This document shows, in pieces, positions 8,099 to 16,466 of a stretch of 64,000 nucleotides of DNA. The stretch covers positions 1 through 64,000 of the forward strand of contig NZ_FNHE01000006.1 of the NCBI RefSeq assembly GCF_900103785.1, in the 5' to 3' direction. Under the pieces are notes generated by a model, which made no database searches, was not told where the DNA came from, and worked only from the letters and a program-made list of their open reading frames with translations. The first letter of the stretch is position 1, and every line of letters starts with the position of its first letter. The stretch is from Geodermatophilus siccatus (lineage in GTDB: Bacteria; Actinomycetota; Actinomycetes; Mycobacteriales; Geodermatophilaceae). The translations under genes were made by a program, and so were the position numbers.

Positions 8099-8896
8099 TC
8101 ACAGGACGTCGAACGAGCCGGTGTCGTAGCGGGCCGAGCGCACGACCTCCGCGGCGTCGTCGGCGACCAGCGTCGCCTGGCTGTGCGCGCCGCAGCCGTA
8201 GTCGACGGCGACCACGCGGCCGTCGGCCGGGGCGTAGACGTTGCCGCAGGCACCGAAGCTCTGCCGCAGCGAGCCGGCCAGCGGCAGGAAGAACCCGCAG
8301 GTGCCGCACGGACCGGGCGCCTGGCGGGCCATCGCCGAGCGGGGACCGAACTCCCCGGCGTTCCAGCGGGCCACCGCCTCCGCGCGCCCCTCCCTGGACA
8401 TGACCCGCTCGCGGCCGAGGCCGATCTCGGAGGCCACCACGGACCCCTCGGGGTCGTCGGCCGAGTCGTCGTCGGTCGTGTAGCCGGGGACCAGCCGGGG
8501 GTCGTCCTCGGTGGAGGGCAGCACGTCGCCGACCGAGAGGTCACCGGGGCGCAGCCGCTCGTGCCACGGCACCCAGGCGGGGGCGAGCAGCGCCTGCTCG
8601 CCGGGCAGCAGCACGACCTCGTCGACGGTGACGTGCTCCTCGCCGGGCACCGCCGCGAGGGTCACCGCCCAGTACCAGCCGACGTAGCCGGGCAGCCGGC
8701 TGGCGAAGGAGTGGGTGACCACGTCACCGAGGTCCGCGCCGCCCTGTTCCGCGGACGGCGTCTCGCGGGTGGCGCCGAGGTGCTCGCCCACCAGCTCGGG
8801 GGACCCGGCGGTGTCGACCGCAGCGGCCCGCGCCTGCTCGACGGCGGTGCTGGGCGCGTCGCTCCCCGCGGCGGCGGGGTCGGAGAACTCGGCCAC
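8099..8896 (-). CDS. DUF3027 domain-containing protein
   Basis: A 265-residue actinobacterial protein of unknown function. The family signature is the C-terminal region with CGTCGFFLPL, FGACGNVYAPADG and VDYGCGAHSQ, whose four to five cysteines suggest a small metal-binding fold. A central acidic stretch carries the GLGRERVMSREGRAEAVARW segment. GTG 8896 gives the usual start; a nearby ATG is out of frame. The gene is divergent from an MFS transporter followed by a DUF2771 lipoprotein and a cold-shock gene, a neighbourhood conserved in other actinobacteria such as Streptomyces. Confidence 0.8.
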   Translation of the reverse strand: MAEFSDPAAAGSDAPSTAVEQARAAAVDTAGSPELVGEHLGATRETPSAEQGGADLGDVVTHSFASRLPGYVGWYWAVTLAAVPGEEHVTVDEVVLLPGEQALLAPAWVPWHERLRPGDLSVGDVLPSTEDDPRLVPGYTTDDDSADDPEGSVVASEIGLGRERVMSREGRAEAVARWNAGEFGPRSAMARQAPGPCGTCGFFLPLAGSLRQSFGACGNVYAPADGRVVAVDYGCGAHSQATLVADDAAEVVRSARYDTGSFDVL

Positions 8897-8975
8897 GGCG
8901 CCATTGTCCCTGACGCCCGGAGCGGCCCGGGTGCGCGGGGGCGCTGTCCGTGTCCTCCCAGGTCGGTGCGGCACC

Positions 8976-10565
8976 ATGGGCTGCGTGTCGTCGTCCCGCC
9001 CACCCGGCGCCCGCCGCGCCCTGCGCCGGCGCCCGTCGCCGCCTGCGGCCCCGGGTGCGGAGACGGCACCGTTGGAGGTGCCGCGGGCGGCCACCCGTCC
9101 GCTCCCGACCGCGGGCCAGGTGCCCGGGCCGTGGGCCGGGGACGGCGCGGGTGCTCCTCCGCCGACGGCTGCGCTGCCCCCGGCCGCCCCGCCGCTCGCC
9201 CCGGTGCCGCGGAAGCTGACCGTCACCCGGGTCGCGGCGGCGCGCACCCGTGAGCTGACCGGGGCCGCCGTCCGCCGGGTGCAGACCGCCAGCCGGGCCG
9301 ACGGCGCCGCGGAGAGCGGGCTGGCGCAGCTGCTGTGGGTCAACGCCCTGCACATGGCCGGCGACGCGATGATCGCCGTCTCCCTGGCCGGCACCCTCTT
9401 CTTCGCCGCCACCACCGACGCGCAGCGCAGCAACGTGGCGCTCTACCTGCTCGTGACGATGGCGCCGTTCGCGGTCGTCGCCCCGGTGATCGGGCCGCTG
9501 CTCGACCGGCTGCAGCGCGGCCGCCGCTGGGCGCTGGCCGTCAGCCAGCTGGGCCGGGCCGCGCTGGCGCTGGTCATGGCCGCCCACTTCGACGACCTCT
9601 GGCTGTACCCCGCCGCGCTCGGCGTGCTGGTGCTGTCCAAGGCGCACAACGTGCTGCGCGCGGCGGTGGTCCCGCGAGTGCTGCCCGGCGCGATGTCGCT
9701 GACCTCGGCCAACGCCCGGACGTCGGTGTTCGGCCTGGTCACCGCCGGCGTCTTCGGCGGCATCGGCGCCGGCGTGGCCTGGGCGCTGGACTTCTCCTGG
9801 CTGCTGTGGGCCACCGCCGCGGTGTTCGTGTGCGGTGCGGTGCTCGCGCTGCGGCTGCCCCGGCACGTCGACGTCCCCACCGGTGAGCTGCCCGCCGACG
9901 TGCTCTCGACCGCGCCCCAGCCGGTGGCCGCGGGGCGGCGCCGCCGGCCGGTCAGCCCCCGGGTGGTCGTCGCGCTGCGGGCCAACGCGGCGCTGCGCGG
10001 CCTCGGCGGCTTCCTGACGATCTTCTCCGCCTTCCTCGTGCAGGCCACGGTCGAGGGCGGCTGGCCGGGCACGCTGGCGCTCGGCGCGGTCGCCGGGGCG
10101 GCCGGCGTGGGCAGCGTGCTGGGCACCGCCGTCGGCTCCCGGCTGCACCGGGTCGACCCGGACCGGGTGGTGCTGTGGTCGGCAGGCACCGCGGCGGCGA
10201 TCACCGTCGTCGCGGCGGTCTTCTACAGCCTCGCGATGGCCGCCGTCGTCGCCGGCGTGGCCGCCGTCGCCAACGCGCTGGGCAAGGTCGCCCTCGACGC
10301 GATCATCCAGCGGGAGGTGCCCGAGAGCCTGCGGGCCTCGGCGTTCGCCCGGTCGGAGACGATGCTCCAGCTGTCCTGGGTCGTCGGCGGCGCGCTGGGC
10401 ATCGCCCTCCCGCCGACCGGCTGGCTGGGCTTCACCGTCGCCGCGGGCCTGCTCGTGCTCGCCGTCGGGCTGGTGCTCTGGGGTCCGCGCCGCCGCACCC
10501 CGGCCCCGACCGCGCAGGTGCCCGCCGCGGACGCCCTCACCGACCCGCTGGGGCGGCTGTCGTGA
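8976..10565 (+). CDS. MFS transporter with long N-terminal extension
   Basis: A 529-residue major facilitator. The first 120 or so residues are Pro/Ala/Arg-rich and probably cytoplasmic; the membrane part begins near LAQLLWVNALHMAGDAMIAVS and has about 12 helices. Recognisable loops are PLLDRLQRGRRW and ARTSVFGLVTAGVFGGIGAG. ATG 8976 is the first good start; a GTG at 8985 is possible. Its TGA overlaps the GTG of the next gene, implying co-translation with the DUF2771 lipoprotein. The substrate is not known. Confidence 0.8.
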   Translation: MGCVSSSRPPGARRALRRRPSPPAAPGAETAPLEVPRAATRPLPTAGQVPGPWAGDGAGAPPPTAALPPAAPPLAPVPRKLTVTRVAAARTRELTGAAVRRVQTASRADGAAESGLAQLLWVNALHMAGDAMIAVSLAGTLFFAATTDAQRSNVALYLLVTMAPFAVVAPVIGPLLDRLQRGRRWALAVSQLGRAALALVMAAHFDDLWLYPAALGVLVLSKAHNVLRAAVVPRVLPGAMSLTSANARTSVFGLVTAGVFGGIGAGVAWALDFSWLLWATAAVFVCGAVLALRLPRHVDVPTGELPADVLSTAPQPVAAGRRRRPVSPRVVVALRANAALRGLGGFLTIFSAFLVQATVEGGWPGTLALGAVAGAAGVGSVLGTAVGSRLHRVDPDRVVLWSAGTAAAITVVAAVFYSLAMAAVVAGVAAVANALGKVALDAIIQREVPESLRASAFARSETMLQLSWVVGGALGIALPPTGWLGFTVAAGLLVLAVGLVLWGPRRRTPAPTAQVPAADALTDPLGRLS

Positions 10566-11038
10566 GGCGGCTCGCGCTCCCGGCCGTCGTCCTGCTGCTG
10601 GCCGGTTGCGGCTCCGAGCCGTCGGGCCCGCAGGACGTCGTCGTCGAGGCCGGACCGCAGCGCGTCGAGGCCGCCCCCACCCAGTACTGCGTGGACGGCG
10701 AGGGGCAGCGCTACGCCACCGACCCGCCGTACGTCGAGGTCTCCCCCGACACGCCCATCCGGCTCACCGTGCCCGAGCCGGTGGCCGAGCGCGGCTGGAG
10801 CGTGCAGGTGTTCGACGAGAAGCTCGAGGGGCTGCTCGGCGAGGTGCCGGTCGACACCGGCGCGGCCGTGTTCGAGGTCAACAGCAACGACGTCGCCCCG
10901 CCGGCCTTCTACCTCGTCGTCGTCGAGGACGCCGGCGAGGAGTGCGACGGCTTCAGCGGGGCCTGGCCGATCGGCTTCCTGCGCGCCGGCGGCGCCCAGG
11001 ACGGGACGGCGACGGAGCCGACGGCGCCCGCGCCCTAG
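10562..11038 (+). CDS. DUF2771 domain-containing lipoprotein
   Basis: A 158-residue probable lipoprotein. The N-terminus RRLALPAVVLLLAGCGSEPSG contains a lipobox LAGC with the modified Cys near residue 17. The exported part has three further cysteines (YCVDG, ECDG). It matches the size and neighbourhood of DUF2771, an uncharacterised actinobacterial family. It starts with GTG overlapping the stop of the upstream transporter (GTGA), so the pair is probably an operon. A strong bidirectional hairpin follows it. Confidence 0.7.
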   Translation: MRRLALPAVVLLLAGCGSEPSGPQDVVVEAGPQRVEAAPTQYCVDGEGQRYATDPPYVEVSPDTPIRLTVPEPVAERGWSVQVFDEKLEGLLGEVPVDTGAAVFEVNSNDVAPPAFYLVVVEDAGEECDGFSGAWPIGFLRAGGAQDGTATEPTAPAP

Positions 11039-11048
11039 GTGACGTCCT

Positions 11049-11110
11049 GGAACGACCCCGTCCCGGGCCCCGCCCTGAGGCTCGCCAAGGGGGCAGGACG
11101 GGGTCGTTCC
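11049..11110. terminator. Strong bidirectional terminator, 15-bp stem
   Basis: GGAACGACCCCGTCC (11049-11063) is perfectly complementary to 11096-11110, with a 32-base GC-rich loop. It lies between the convergent DUF2771 and cold-shock genes, directly abutting the cold-shock stop codon. There is no long U-tract on either strand. Confidence 0.7.
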
Positions 11111-11506
11111 TCAGTGCTCCAGGTCGGTGGCGACCGCGCGCAGCACCGAGGCGACCTTGCGGGCCACCGGCCGGTCGGGGTGCCGGCCGCGGCGCAGGCC
11201 GTTGGAGACGTCGTCGAGCAGCTTGATGAGGTCCTCGATGATCGGGACCAGCTCGTCGGGCTTCTTGCGGGTCCGCTCGGCGTGCGCCGCGGTCACCGAG
11301 GGCAGCGGGTCGAGGACCCGCACCTGCAGCGCCTGGTCGCCACGGCGGCCGGCGACGATGCCGAACTCCACCCGCTGGCCGGGCTTGAGCTCGCCGGTGC
11401 CGGACGGGAGGGCGTCCTTGTGCACGAAGACGTCCGGGCCGTCCTCACGGGAGAGGAAGCCGAACCCCTTCTCCGGGTTGAACCACTTGACTCTGCCGGT
11501 GGGCAC
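11111..11506 (-). CDS. Cold-shock domain protein with C-terminal helical extension
   Basis: A 131-residue nucleic-acid-binding protein. Residues 1-65 are a cold-shock OB-fold with RNP1 (KGFGFLSRE) and RNP2-like (DVFVHKDAL) motifs and the [13 protein letters not shown] start. Residues 70-131 form a charged helical extension ([32 protein letters not shown]) not found in 67-residue CspA proteins. This long form is the actinobacterial CspB-like type. A short CspA is encoded separately at 46.5 kb. ATG 11506 is followed by an unambiguous domain start. RNA chaperone or transcriptional roles are inferred from family. Confidence 0.9.
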   Translation of the reverse strand: MPTGRVKWFNPEKGFGFLSREDGPDVFVHKDALPSGTGELKPGQRVEFGIVAGRRGDQALQVRVLDPLPSVTAAHAERTRKKPDELVPIIEDLIKLLDDVSNGLRRGRHPDRPVARKVASVLRAVATDLEH

Positions 11507-11659
11507 GTTGATCCCTCAGTCGTCGATCGCGGGCGGCCCCGGCACCGGGCCGGGAGGACAGGCGGCACGGACGGCCGTTGATCCCAGGTTAGTCGCCGAG
11601 CGGCGTCGTCCCACCCGTATTGCGCCGCCCGCCTCCCCGGCCCGACCTAGCCTGGCTCG

Positions 11660-12007
11660 GTGCCGCCTGCCGACCACCCCGACTACCGGTTCACGCTGGC
11701 CAACGAGAGAACACTGCTGGCCTGGCTGCGCACCGGGCTGGCGTTGGTCGCCGGCGGCGTCGCGGTCGCGGAGTTCGCACCCGACCTCGGCGTCCCGTGG
11801 GGCAGCGCCGCGGTGGCGGTCGCGCTGGTGCTGACCGGGCTGGGCGCGGCCGTCGGCGGGTACGTGCGCTGGCGGCGCAACGAGCGGGCGATCGCCGCCG
11901 ACCGGCCGCTGCCGCCGGGGCGCGTGCTGCCGGCACTGGTGGCCGCGGTGGCCGCCGTGCTCGTCGTCGTGGCCGTCCTGGTCGGTGTGGACGTGGTGCA
12001 GCGGTGA
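11660..12007 (+). CDS. DUF202 (YidH-like) membrane protein
   Basis: A 115-residue inner-membrane protein. It starts with the family hallmark DYRFTLANERTLLAWLRTGLALV and has three hydrophobic helices. DUF202/YidH proteins are widespread and uncharacterised. The stop overlaps the GTG of the next gene (GTGA), which encodes a second DUF202 protein. The pair resembles YidH/YidG tandem genes and may form a hetero-oligomer; that last point is inference. Confidence 0.85.
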   Translation: MPPADHPDYRFTLANERTLLAWLRTGLALVAGGVAVAEFAPDLGVPWGSAAVAVALVLTGLGAAVGGYVRWRRNERAIAADRPLPPGRVLPALVAAVAAVLVVVAVLVGVDVVQR

Positions 12008-12321
12008 GCAGCCGGCAGACCCAGCCGGAGCGCACCGTCCTCTCCTGGCAGCGCACCGGCCTGGGCGTGCTCGCCCTCGCCGGCCTGCTGGCCCGCGCGG
12101 CGGTGACCGACGGTGCACCGGTGCGGCTGGCCGTGGCCGGCGGGGTGGCGCTGCTGGGCCTCGGCGTGCTGGGCGGCCTGACACCGGTGCGGGCCCGGGC
12201 GGTGGACCGGGCGCTCGACCGCGGGACCGGGGTGGCCGTGCCGCGGCTGGCGCTGGCGGTCACCGCCGTCGTCGTCGCCGTGGCCGGCGTCGCCCTGGTG
12301 GCGGTGCTCAGTCCCCGCTGA
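12004..12321 (+). CDS. DUF202 membrane protein, second of pair
   Basis: A 105-residue membrane protein with three helices. The N-terminal QPERTVLSWQRTGLGVLALAG is the YidG-type version of the DUF202 motif (ERTxLSWxRT). Translation is probably coupled to the preceding DUF202 gene by the GTGA overlap. Its last 14 bases overlap the 3' end of the convergent nucleotidyltransferase gene. Function unknown. Confidence 0.85.
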   Translation: MSSRQTQPERTVLSWQRTGLGVLALAGLLARAAVTDGAPVRLAVAGGVALLGLGVLGGLTPVRARAVDRALDRGTGVAVPRLALAVTAVVVAVAGVALVAVLSPR

Positions 12322-12877
12322 CCGGCCGCTCGACGATGCCGAGCCGGTCGAGCAGCACGAGGAACACCGCGGCGAAGTCGTTGGCGGCCACCTCGCGGCG
12401 CACCCGGTCCCAGTCGACCTGCTCGCGCAGCGCCCGCGCCACCGGCAGCAGCCGCCCGTAGTCGCAGTAGTGCTCGTCGAGCGCCATGAGCTTGGTGACG
12501 ACGATGTCGGTGGCCTCCAGCACCGGCATGTGCACCGAGAGCACCGGCATGTCCTCGGCCCGGTCGATGAGGTCCTGCTCCACCGGGATGCCGCAGGTGC
12601 GCCACAGGACGTCGATGAACGAGTTGCCCTGGACGACCTTGGTCAGCCAGTCCTCGGCCGGGTCGACGACCTGCAGCCCCGCCTCGGCCAGCACCTTGGC
12701 CGCCCGTTCGGCCTCCGCCGCCGGTACCAGGAAGTCCGCGTCGTGGTCGGGTTCGGGCGCCCCGCGGACCCAGGCGGCGTAGCCGCCGCACAGCGCGAAG
12801 GGGACGTCGCCCTGTTTGAGCGCGACGGCGACGCGCTTGAGGAGGTCACGGATCTCTTCGCGGTCCGAGGGTTGCAC
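12308..12877 (-). CDS. Nucleotidyltransferase-fold protein
   Basis: A 189-residue protein of the nucleotidyltransferase superfamily, type AbiEii/MNT-like. Seen are FALCGGYAAWVRGAPEPDHDADFLV, a GG..-x-DxD pattern with paired acidic residues typical of metal-binding NTases, and a helical C-terminal half with VVTKLMALDEHYCDYGRLLP. Such proteins transfer nucleotides to proteins, RNA or small molecules, or act as toxins, but no partner antitoxin gene is adjacent. GTG 12877 was chosen because it leaves a normal short N-terminus. The function is unassigned. Confidence 0.75.
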   Translation of the reverse strand: MQPSDREEIRDLLKRVAVALKQGDVPFALCGGYAAWVRGAPEPDHDADFLVPAAEAERAAKVLAEAGLQVVDPAEDWLTKVVQGNSFIDVLWRTCGIPVEQDLIDRAEDMPVLSVHMPVLEATDIVVTKLMALDEHYCDYGRLLPVARALREQVDWDRVRREVAANDFAAVFLVLLDRLGIVERPVSGD

Positions 12878-12953
12878 GCACAGCCTGCTACCCGGGGTGC
12901 GCCCTCCGGAACACGGCGGTGTGGGCGGCGGCGCGCGGGGCACAGGAGCCCTC

Positions 12954-13727
12954 GTGCGGATCGCGACCTTCAACATCCTCCACGGGCGCTCGCCGGTCGA
13001 CGACCGGGTCGACGTCGAGCGCCTGGCCGCCGCGGTGAAGACCCTGGACGCCGACGTCCTGGGGCTGCAGGAGGTGGACCGGGACCAGCCGCGGTCGATG
13101 AACGCCGACCTGACCGCCGTCGCCGCCGAGGCGATGGGGGCGGTGGACTCGCAGTTCGTCGCGGCCCTCTCGGGCACCCCGGGCGGCACCTGGATGGCGG
13201 CCACCGGCGACGAGCAGCCGGGGTCGGCCAGCTACGGCATCGCGCTGCTGTCGCGCTACCCGGTGGTGTCCTGGCGGGTGGTGCGGCTGCCCGCGCTGCG
13301 CAGCCGGGTGCCGGTCTGGTTCCGCGGCGCCCCGCGCCCGAAGCTGGTCGGCGACGAGCCGCGGGTCGCCGTCGCCGCCGTCCTGGAGGGGCCCTGGGGG
13401 CAGTTCACCGTCTGCAACACGCACCTGTCGTTCGTGCCGGGGTGGGGCGCGCTGCAGCTGTCGAAGCTGGTCCGCTCGCTGACCGGCACCCGCGAGCCGC
13501 TGGTCCTCATGGGCGACCTGAACATGCAGGCCGGTCAGGCGGTGCGGGTCAGCGGGCTGCAGCCCCTCGCGCCGGCCACGACGCCGACCTTCCCGGTGGA
13601 CGAGCCGATCCGGCAGCTGGACCACGTGCTGGCCCGCGGGCCGATCGCCGCGAGCGGCGCGGGCGAGGCGCTGCGGCTGCCGCTGTCGGACCACCGCGCC
13701 CTCGTGGTGCCCTGCGCCCCCGCCTAG
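12954..13727 (+). CDS. Endonuclease/exonuclease/phosphatase (EEP) family protein
   Basis: A 257-residue metal-dependent phosphohydrolase of the DNase I-like fold. Catalytic motifs are RIATFNILHG, DVLGLQEVDRDQ (catalytic Glu), VCNTHLSF, VLMGDLNM and, near the end, LPLSDHRALVV (catalytic Asp-His). GTG 12954 has AGGAG seven bases upstream. No signal peptide is visible, so it is probably cytoplasmic. The substrate may be nucleic acid, phospholipid or a phosphate ester; the sequence alone does not decide. Confidence 0.85.
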   Translation: MRIATFNILHGRSPVDDRVDVERLAAAVKTLDADVLGLQEVDRDQPRSMNADLTAVAAEAMGAVDSQFVAALSGTPGGTWMAATGDEQPGSASYGIALLSRYPVVSWRVVRLPALRSRVPVWFRGAPRPKLVGDEPRVAVAAVLEGPWGQFTVCNTHLSFVPGWGALQLSKLVRSLTGTREPLVLMGDLNMQAGQAVRVSGLQPLAPATTPTFPVDEPIRQLDHVLARGPIAASGAGEALRLPLSDHRALVVPCAPA

Positions 13728-13799
13728 CCTCCGCCGTCGGCCCCTGCCGGGTGGCGCCGCCGGCCCCGTCCAGAGGCTCGTCCCGAGCGTGCGAGAGAT

Positions 13800-13814
13800 G
13801 AGGACGGAGTCCTC
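13800..13814. terminator. Hairpin behind acyl-CoA ligase gene
   Basis: GAGGAC-GGA-GTCCTC, 5 bases after the ligase stop (minus strand), between convergent genes. It belongs to a recurrent GGAGGAC/GTCCTCC hairpin type found behind two other genes in the window (32635, 55548). Confidence 0.55.
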
Positions 13815-13819
13815 CCACT

Positions 13820-15475
13820 TCAGGCGTTGCGGACGGCGTCGGCCGCCTCCAGGCCGAGCTCCCGGACCGAGACCTCGCGCATCTCGACCTTGCGCACCTT
13901 GCCGGTGACCGTCATCGGGAAGCCGTCGACGATCTTGACGTAGCGCGGGATCTTGTAGTGGGCCAGCTTGCCGTTGCAGAACTCGCGCAGCGCCTCGGAC
14001 GTGAGCGGGGCGGCGCCCTCGCGCAGCCGCACCCAGACCATGAGCTCCTCGCCGAAGCGCTCGTCGGGCACCCCGATGACCTGGGCGTCGACGATGTCGG
14101 GATGGGTGAAGAGGAACTCCTCGACCTCGCGCGGGTACACGTTCTCACCGCCGCGGATGACCATGTCCTTGATCCGGCCGACGATGTTGAGGTAGCCCTC
14201 GGCGTCCATGACGGCGAGGTCGCCGGTGTGCATCCAGCGGGCGGCGTCGACGACCTCGGCGGTCTTCTCCGGCTCGTCCCAGTAGCCCAGCATCACCGAG
14301 TAGCCGCGGGTGCAGAACTCCCCCGGCGTCCCGCGCGGCACGGTCAGCCCGGTCTCGGGGTCGATCACCTTGACCTCCAGGTGGGGGTGCACCCGCCCGA
14401 CGGTCGAGGTGCGCCGGTCCAGGTCGTCGTCGGCGCCGGTCTGGGTGGAGACCGGTGAGGTCTCGGTCATGCCGTAGCAGATGGTCACCTCGGTCATCCC
14501 CATCTCCGCGACCACCCGCTTCATCACCTCCACCGGGCACGGCGAGCCGGCCATGATGCCGGTGCGCAGGCTGGAGAGGTCGTAGGAGGCGAAGTCGGGC
14601 AGGGCCAGCTCGGCGATGAACATGGTGGGGACGCCGTACAGCGAGGTGCAGCGCTCGTCCTGCACGGCGCGCAGCGTCGCGGCCGGGTCGAAGCCGGGCG
14701 CCGGGATCACCATCGTCGCGCCGTGCGAGGTGGCCGCGAGGTTGCCCATCCCCATGCCGAAGCAGTGGTAGTAGGGCACCGGGATGCAGATCCGGTCGGC
14801 CTCGGTGTAGCCGCAGCCCTCACCGACGAAGAACCCGTTGTTGAGCAGGTTGTGGTGGGTGAGGGTCGCGCCCTTGGGGAAGCCGGTCGTGCCCGAGGTG
14901 TACTGGATGTTGATCGGGTCGTCGGCCGACAGCTGGGTCTCCCGCTCGGCCAGCAGGCCGCGGTCGCCGGCCCGGCCGGTGGCCACCAGCTGCTCCCACT
15001 CCGGGGAGCCGAGGAAGACGACCTCGCGCAGGTCGGGGCAGCGGTCGCGGACCTCGTCGACCATCGCGCGGTAGTCGCTGGTCTTGAACGCAGGTGCGCT
15101 CACCAGCACCGAGATGCCGGCCTGCTCCAGCACATAGGCCAGCTCGTGGGTGCGGTAGGCCGGGTTGATGTTGACCAGGATCGCGCCGAGCTTCGCCGTC
15201 GCGTACTGCACGAAGGCCCACTCGGCGCAGTTCGGCGCCCAGATGCCGACCCGGTCGCCCTTGACCACCCCCAGGGCGTCGAGCCCCAGGGCCACGGCGT
15301 CGACCTCGGCGACGAACTCCGGGTAGGAGAAGCGGCGACCGGTGGCGCACTCGACGAGCGCCTCGTGGTCGCCCACCCGCGCCGCCGTCCGATCGAGGTC
15401 GGCCCCGATCGTGTCCCCGAGGAGGGGCACGGTCGAGGTGCCGTTGCTGTAGGACGGCAGCGCGGGCTGGGTCAT
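13820..15475 (-). CDS. Long/medium-chain acyl-CoA ligase (AMP-binding, FadD-type)
   Basis: A 551-residue ANL-superfamily ligase activating a fatty acid through an acyl-adenylate to the CoA thioester. Motifs: the P-loop-like [13 protein letters not shown] near residues 188-200, [25 protein letters not shown] hinge region (here [15 protein letters not shown]), [20 protein letters not shown], and the C-terminal catalytic Lys in [12 protein letters not shown]. Length is normal. ATG 15475 is preceded by GGAGGAAG. It belongs to the fatty-acyl-CoA synthetase group annotated in actinobacteria as FadD-like; the preferred chain length is not deducible. It stands alone between terminator-like hairpins on both sides. 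Confidence 0.9.
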   Translation of the reverse strand: MTQPALPSYSNGTSTVPLLGDTIGADLDRTAARVGDHEALVECATGRRFSYPEFVAEVDAVALGLDALGVVKGDRVGIWAPNCAEWAFVQYATAKLGAILVNINPAYRTHELAYVLEQAGISVLVSAPAFKTSDYRAMVDEVRDRCPDLREVVFLGSPEWEQLVATGRAGDRGLLAERETQLSADDPINIQYTSGTTGFPKGATLTHHNLLNNGFFVGEGCGYTEADRICIPVPYYHCFGMGMGNLAATSHGATMVIPAPGFDPAATLRAVQDERCTSLYGVPTMFIAELALPDFASYDLSSLRTGIMAGSPCPVEVMKRVVAEMGMTEVTICYGMTETSPVSTQTGADDDLDRRTSTVGRVHPHLEVKVIDPETGLTVPRGTPGEFCTRGYSVMLGYWDEPEKTAEVVDAARWMHTGDLAVMDAEGYLNIVGRIKDMVIRGGENVYPREVEEFLFTHPDIVDAQVIGVPDERFGEELMVWVRLREGAAPLTSEALREFCNGKLAHYKIPRYVKIVDGFPMTVTGKVRKVEMREVSVRELGLEAADAVRNA

Positions 15476-15496
15476 GCTCTTCCTCCTGGATGTCGG

Positions 15497-15547
15497 CCCC
15501 CCTGCAGGGGCCCGCTGCGAGCTTGCGAGCTGTGGGGGGCAGGGGGG
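15497..15547 (-). repeat. 3'-UTR repeat with stem, family R copy 1
   Basis: CCCCCCTGC (15497-15505) pairs perfectly with GCAGGGGGG (15539-15547). The loop contains CTGCGAGCTTGCGAGCTG. On the minus strand the element begins AAGGACCCCCCTGCC, three bases after the stop of the 71-residue gene. The same order of segments recurs after stop codons at 21859, 43297 and 57477. Terminator function is inferred. Confidence 0.65.
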
Positions 15548-15555
15548 TCCTTCTA

Positions 15556-15771
15556 CTACTCGCCCGCCTGGACGCCGGCCCGGTTGGGCTTGTCGGTCGG
15601 GTGCGCGTACCGGAGGCGGCTGGGCGGCAGCGGGAAGTCGTGGTCCTCGCCGAAGGGCGACAGCGGGCCGGCCGACTCCGCGAGGAACTCCGTCACCGGT
15701 GCGCCACCGTCGTCCGACTGACCCCAGGTGGGCTCCACCAGGTGCTCGTGCTTGGGGTTCCGCTTGGCCAT
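15556..15771 (-). CDS. Small conserved hypothetical protein
   Basis: A 71-residue soluble protein starting [17 protein letters not shown], with no cysteine or membrane segment and a Pro-rich end. ATG 15771 has GGAGGG nine bases upstream, a strong ribosome binding site that supports expression. I do not recognise a domain. It lies between the acyl-CoA ligase and a membrane protein, all on the minus strand, with its own 3' hairpin. Confidence 0.65.
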   Translation of the reverse strand: MAKRNPKHEHLVEPTWGQSDDGGAPVTEFLAESAGPLSPFGEDHDFPLPPSRLRYAHPTDKPNRAGVQAGE

Positions 15772-15886
15772 GTGCCGTGCCCTCCGTTGTGCTGGTCCGC
15801 GCGGTGCACCGCCCGGTGCCCGCGTCCGTCGTGCATCTTGGCGGAAGCAGTACCCCGGACGCACGCCGGTCAGCCCCTGCGCCGGG

Positions 15887-16414
15887 TCAGTGGTGCCGCA
15901 CCGCCCGGGCGCCGTAGAGCGTGGGGAGGCCGTCCGCGGTGAGCACCCACTCGCGCGGCCCGACGGGGGCGGCCCGCACCACCGCGTCGTGCAGCTGCTG
16001 GACCGCCCGGGTGCGCCAGACCGCGGTGCTGGTCAGCCGCAGCCGCACCGGTTCGGCCAGGGGGTCGAGCTCGTCGTAGCCCTCGGGCTCGAAGGACAGC
16101 ACCGCGGGCCCCGCGATGCGCAGCACGCCGGTCTGCCAGGGCACCGTCTGCAGCGCCCGCTGCCAGCGGTGGTGCCGGGCCAGCGCGCCGGCCCCGGCGG
16201 CGGCCGACACCGAGCCCACCATCACCAGCGCGAGGACGACGAGGCCGGCCAGCGGCACCCGCTGCCCCGAGTCCCGGGCGATGGTGACCGCGGCGGCGCC
16301 GAGCAGCACCCCGAGGACGACGGCGATCAGCCCGCCGGCCAGCCAGCGCAGCGCCCCGGCCTGGTAGCCGGTCAGCGCGGTGCGGGTCTGGGGGTCGTCG
16401 GCGGCCGGGATCAC
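15887..16414 (-). CDS. Hypothetical membrane protein with two N-terminal helices
   Basis: A 175-residue protein with two helices (about residues 20-45 and 50-75) followed by a soluble part containing QRALQTVPWQTGVLRI and a beta-rich tail. This layout resembles small PH-like membrane proteins of actinobacteria, but the match is not strong. GTG 16414 is the first start in frame; the GGAGG before it is only one base away, so the start is uncertain. It is divergent from the helicase-associated gene, 52 bases away. Confidence 0.6.
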   Translation of the reverse strand: MIPAADDPQTRTALTGYQAGALRWLAGGLIAVVLGVLLGAAAVTIARDSGQRVPLAGLVVLALVMVGSVSAAAGAGALARHHRWQRALQTVPWQTGVLRIAGPAVLSFEPEGYDELDPLAEPVRLRLTSTAVWRTRAVQQLHDAVVRAAPVGPREWVLTADGLPTLYGARAVRHH

Positions 16415-16466
16415 GCCTCCATGCTGGCAGGGGCGTCGGTCGGAACGGCGACGTAACGTGGACCGG

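Noticed and set aside
12308..12877. Toxin-antitoxin nucleotidyltransferase (MNT/AbiEii)
   Set aside because: The NTase fold is clear but there is no partner HEPN or AbiEi gene next to it; neighbours are DUF202 and EEP genes.
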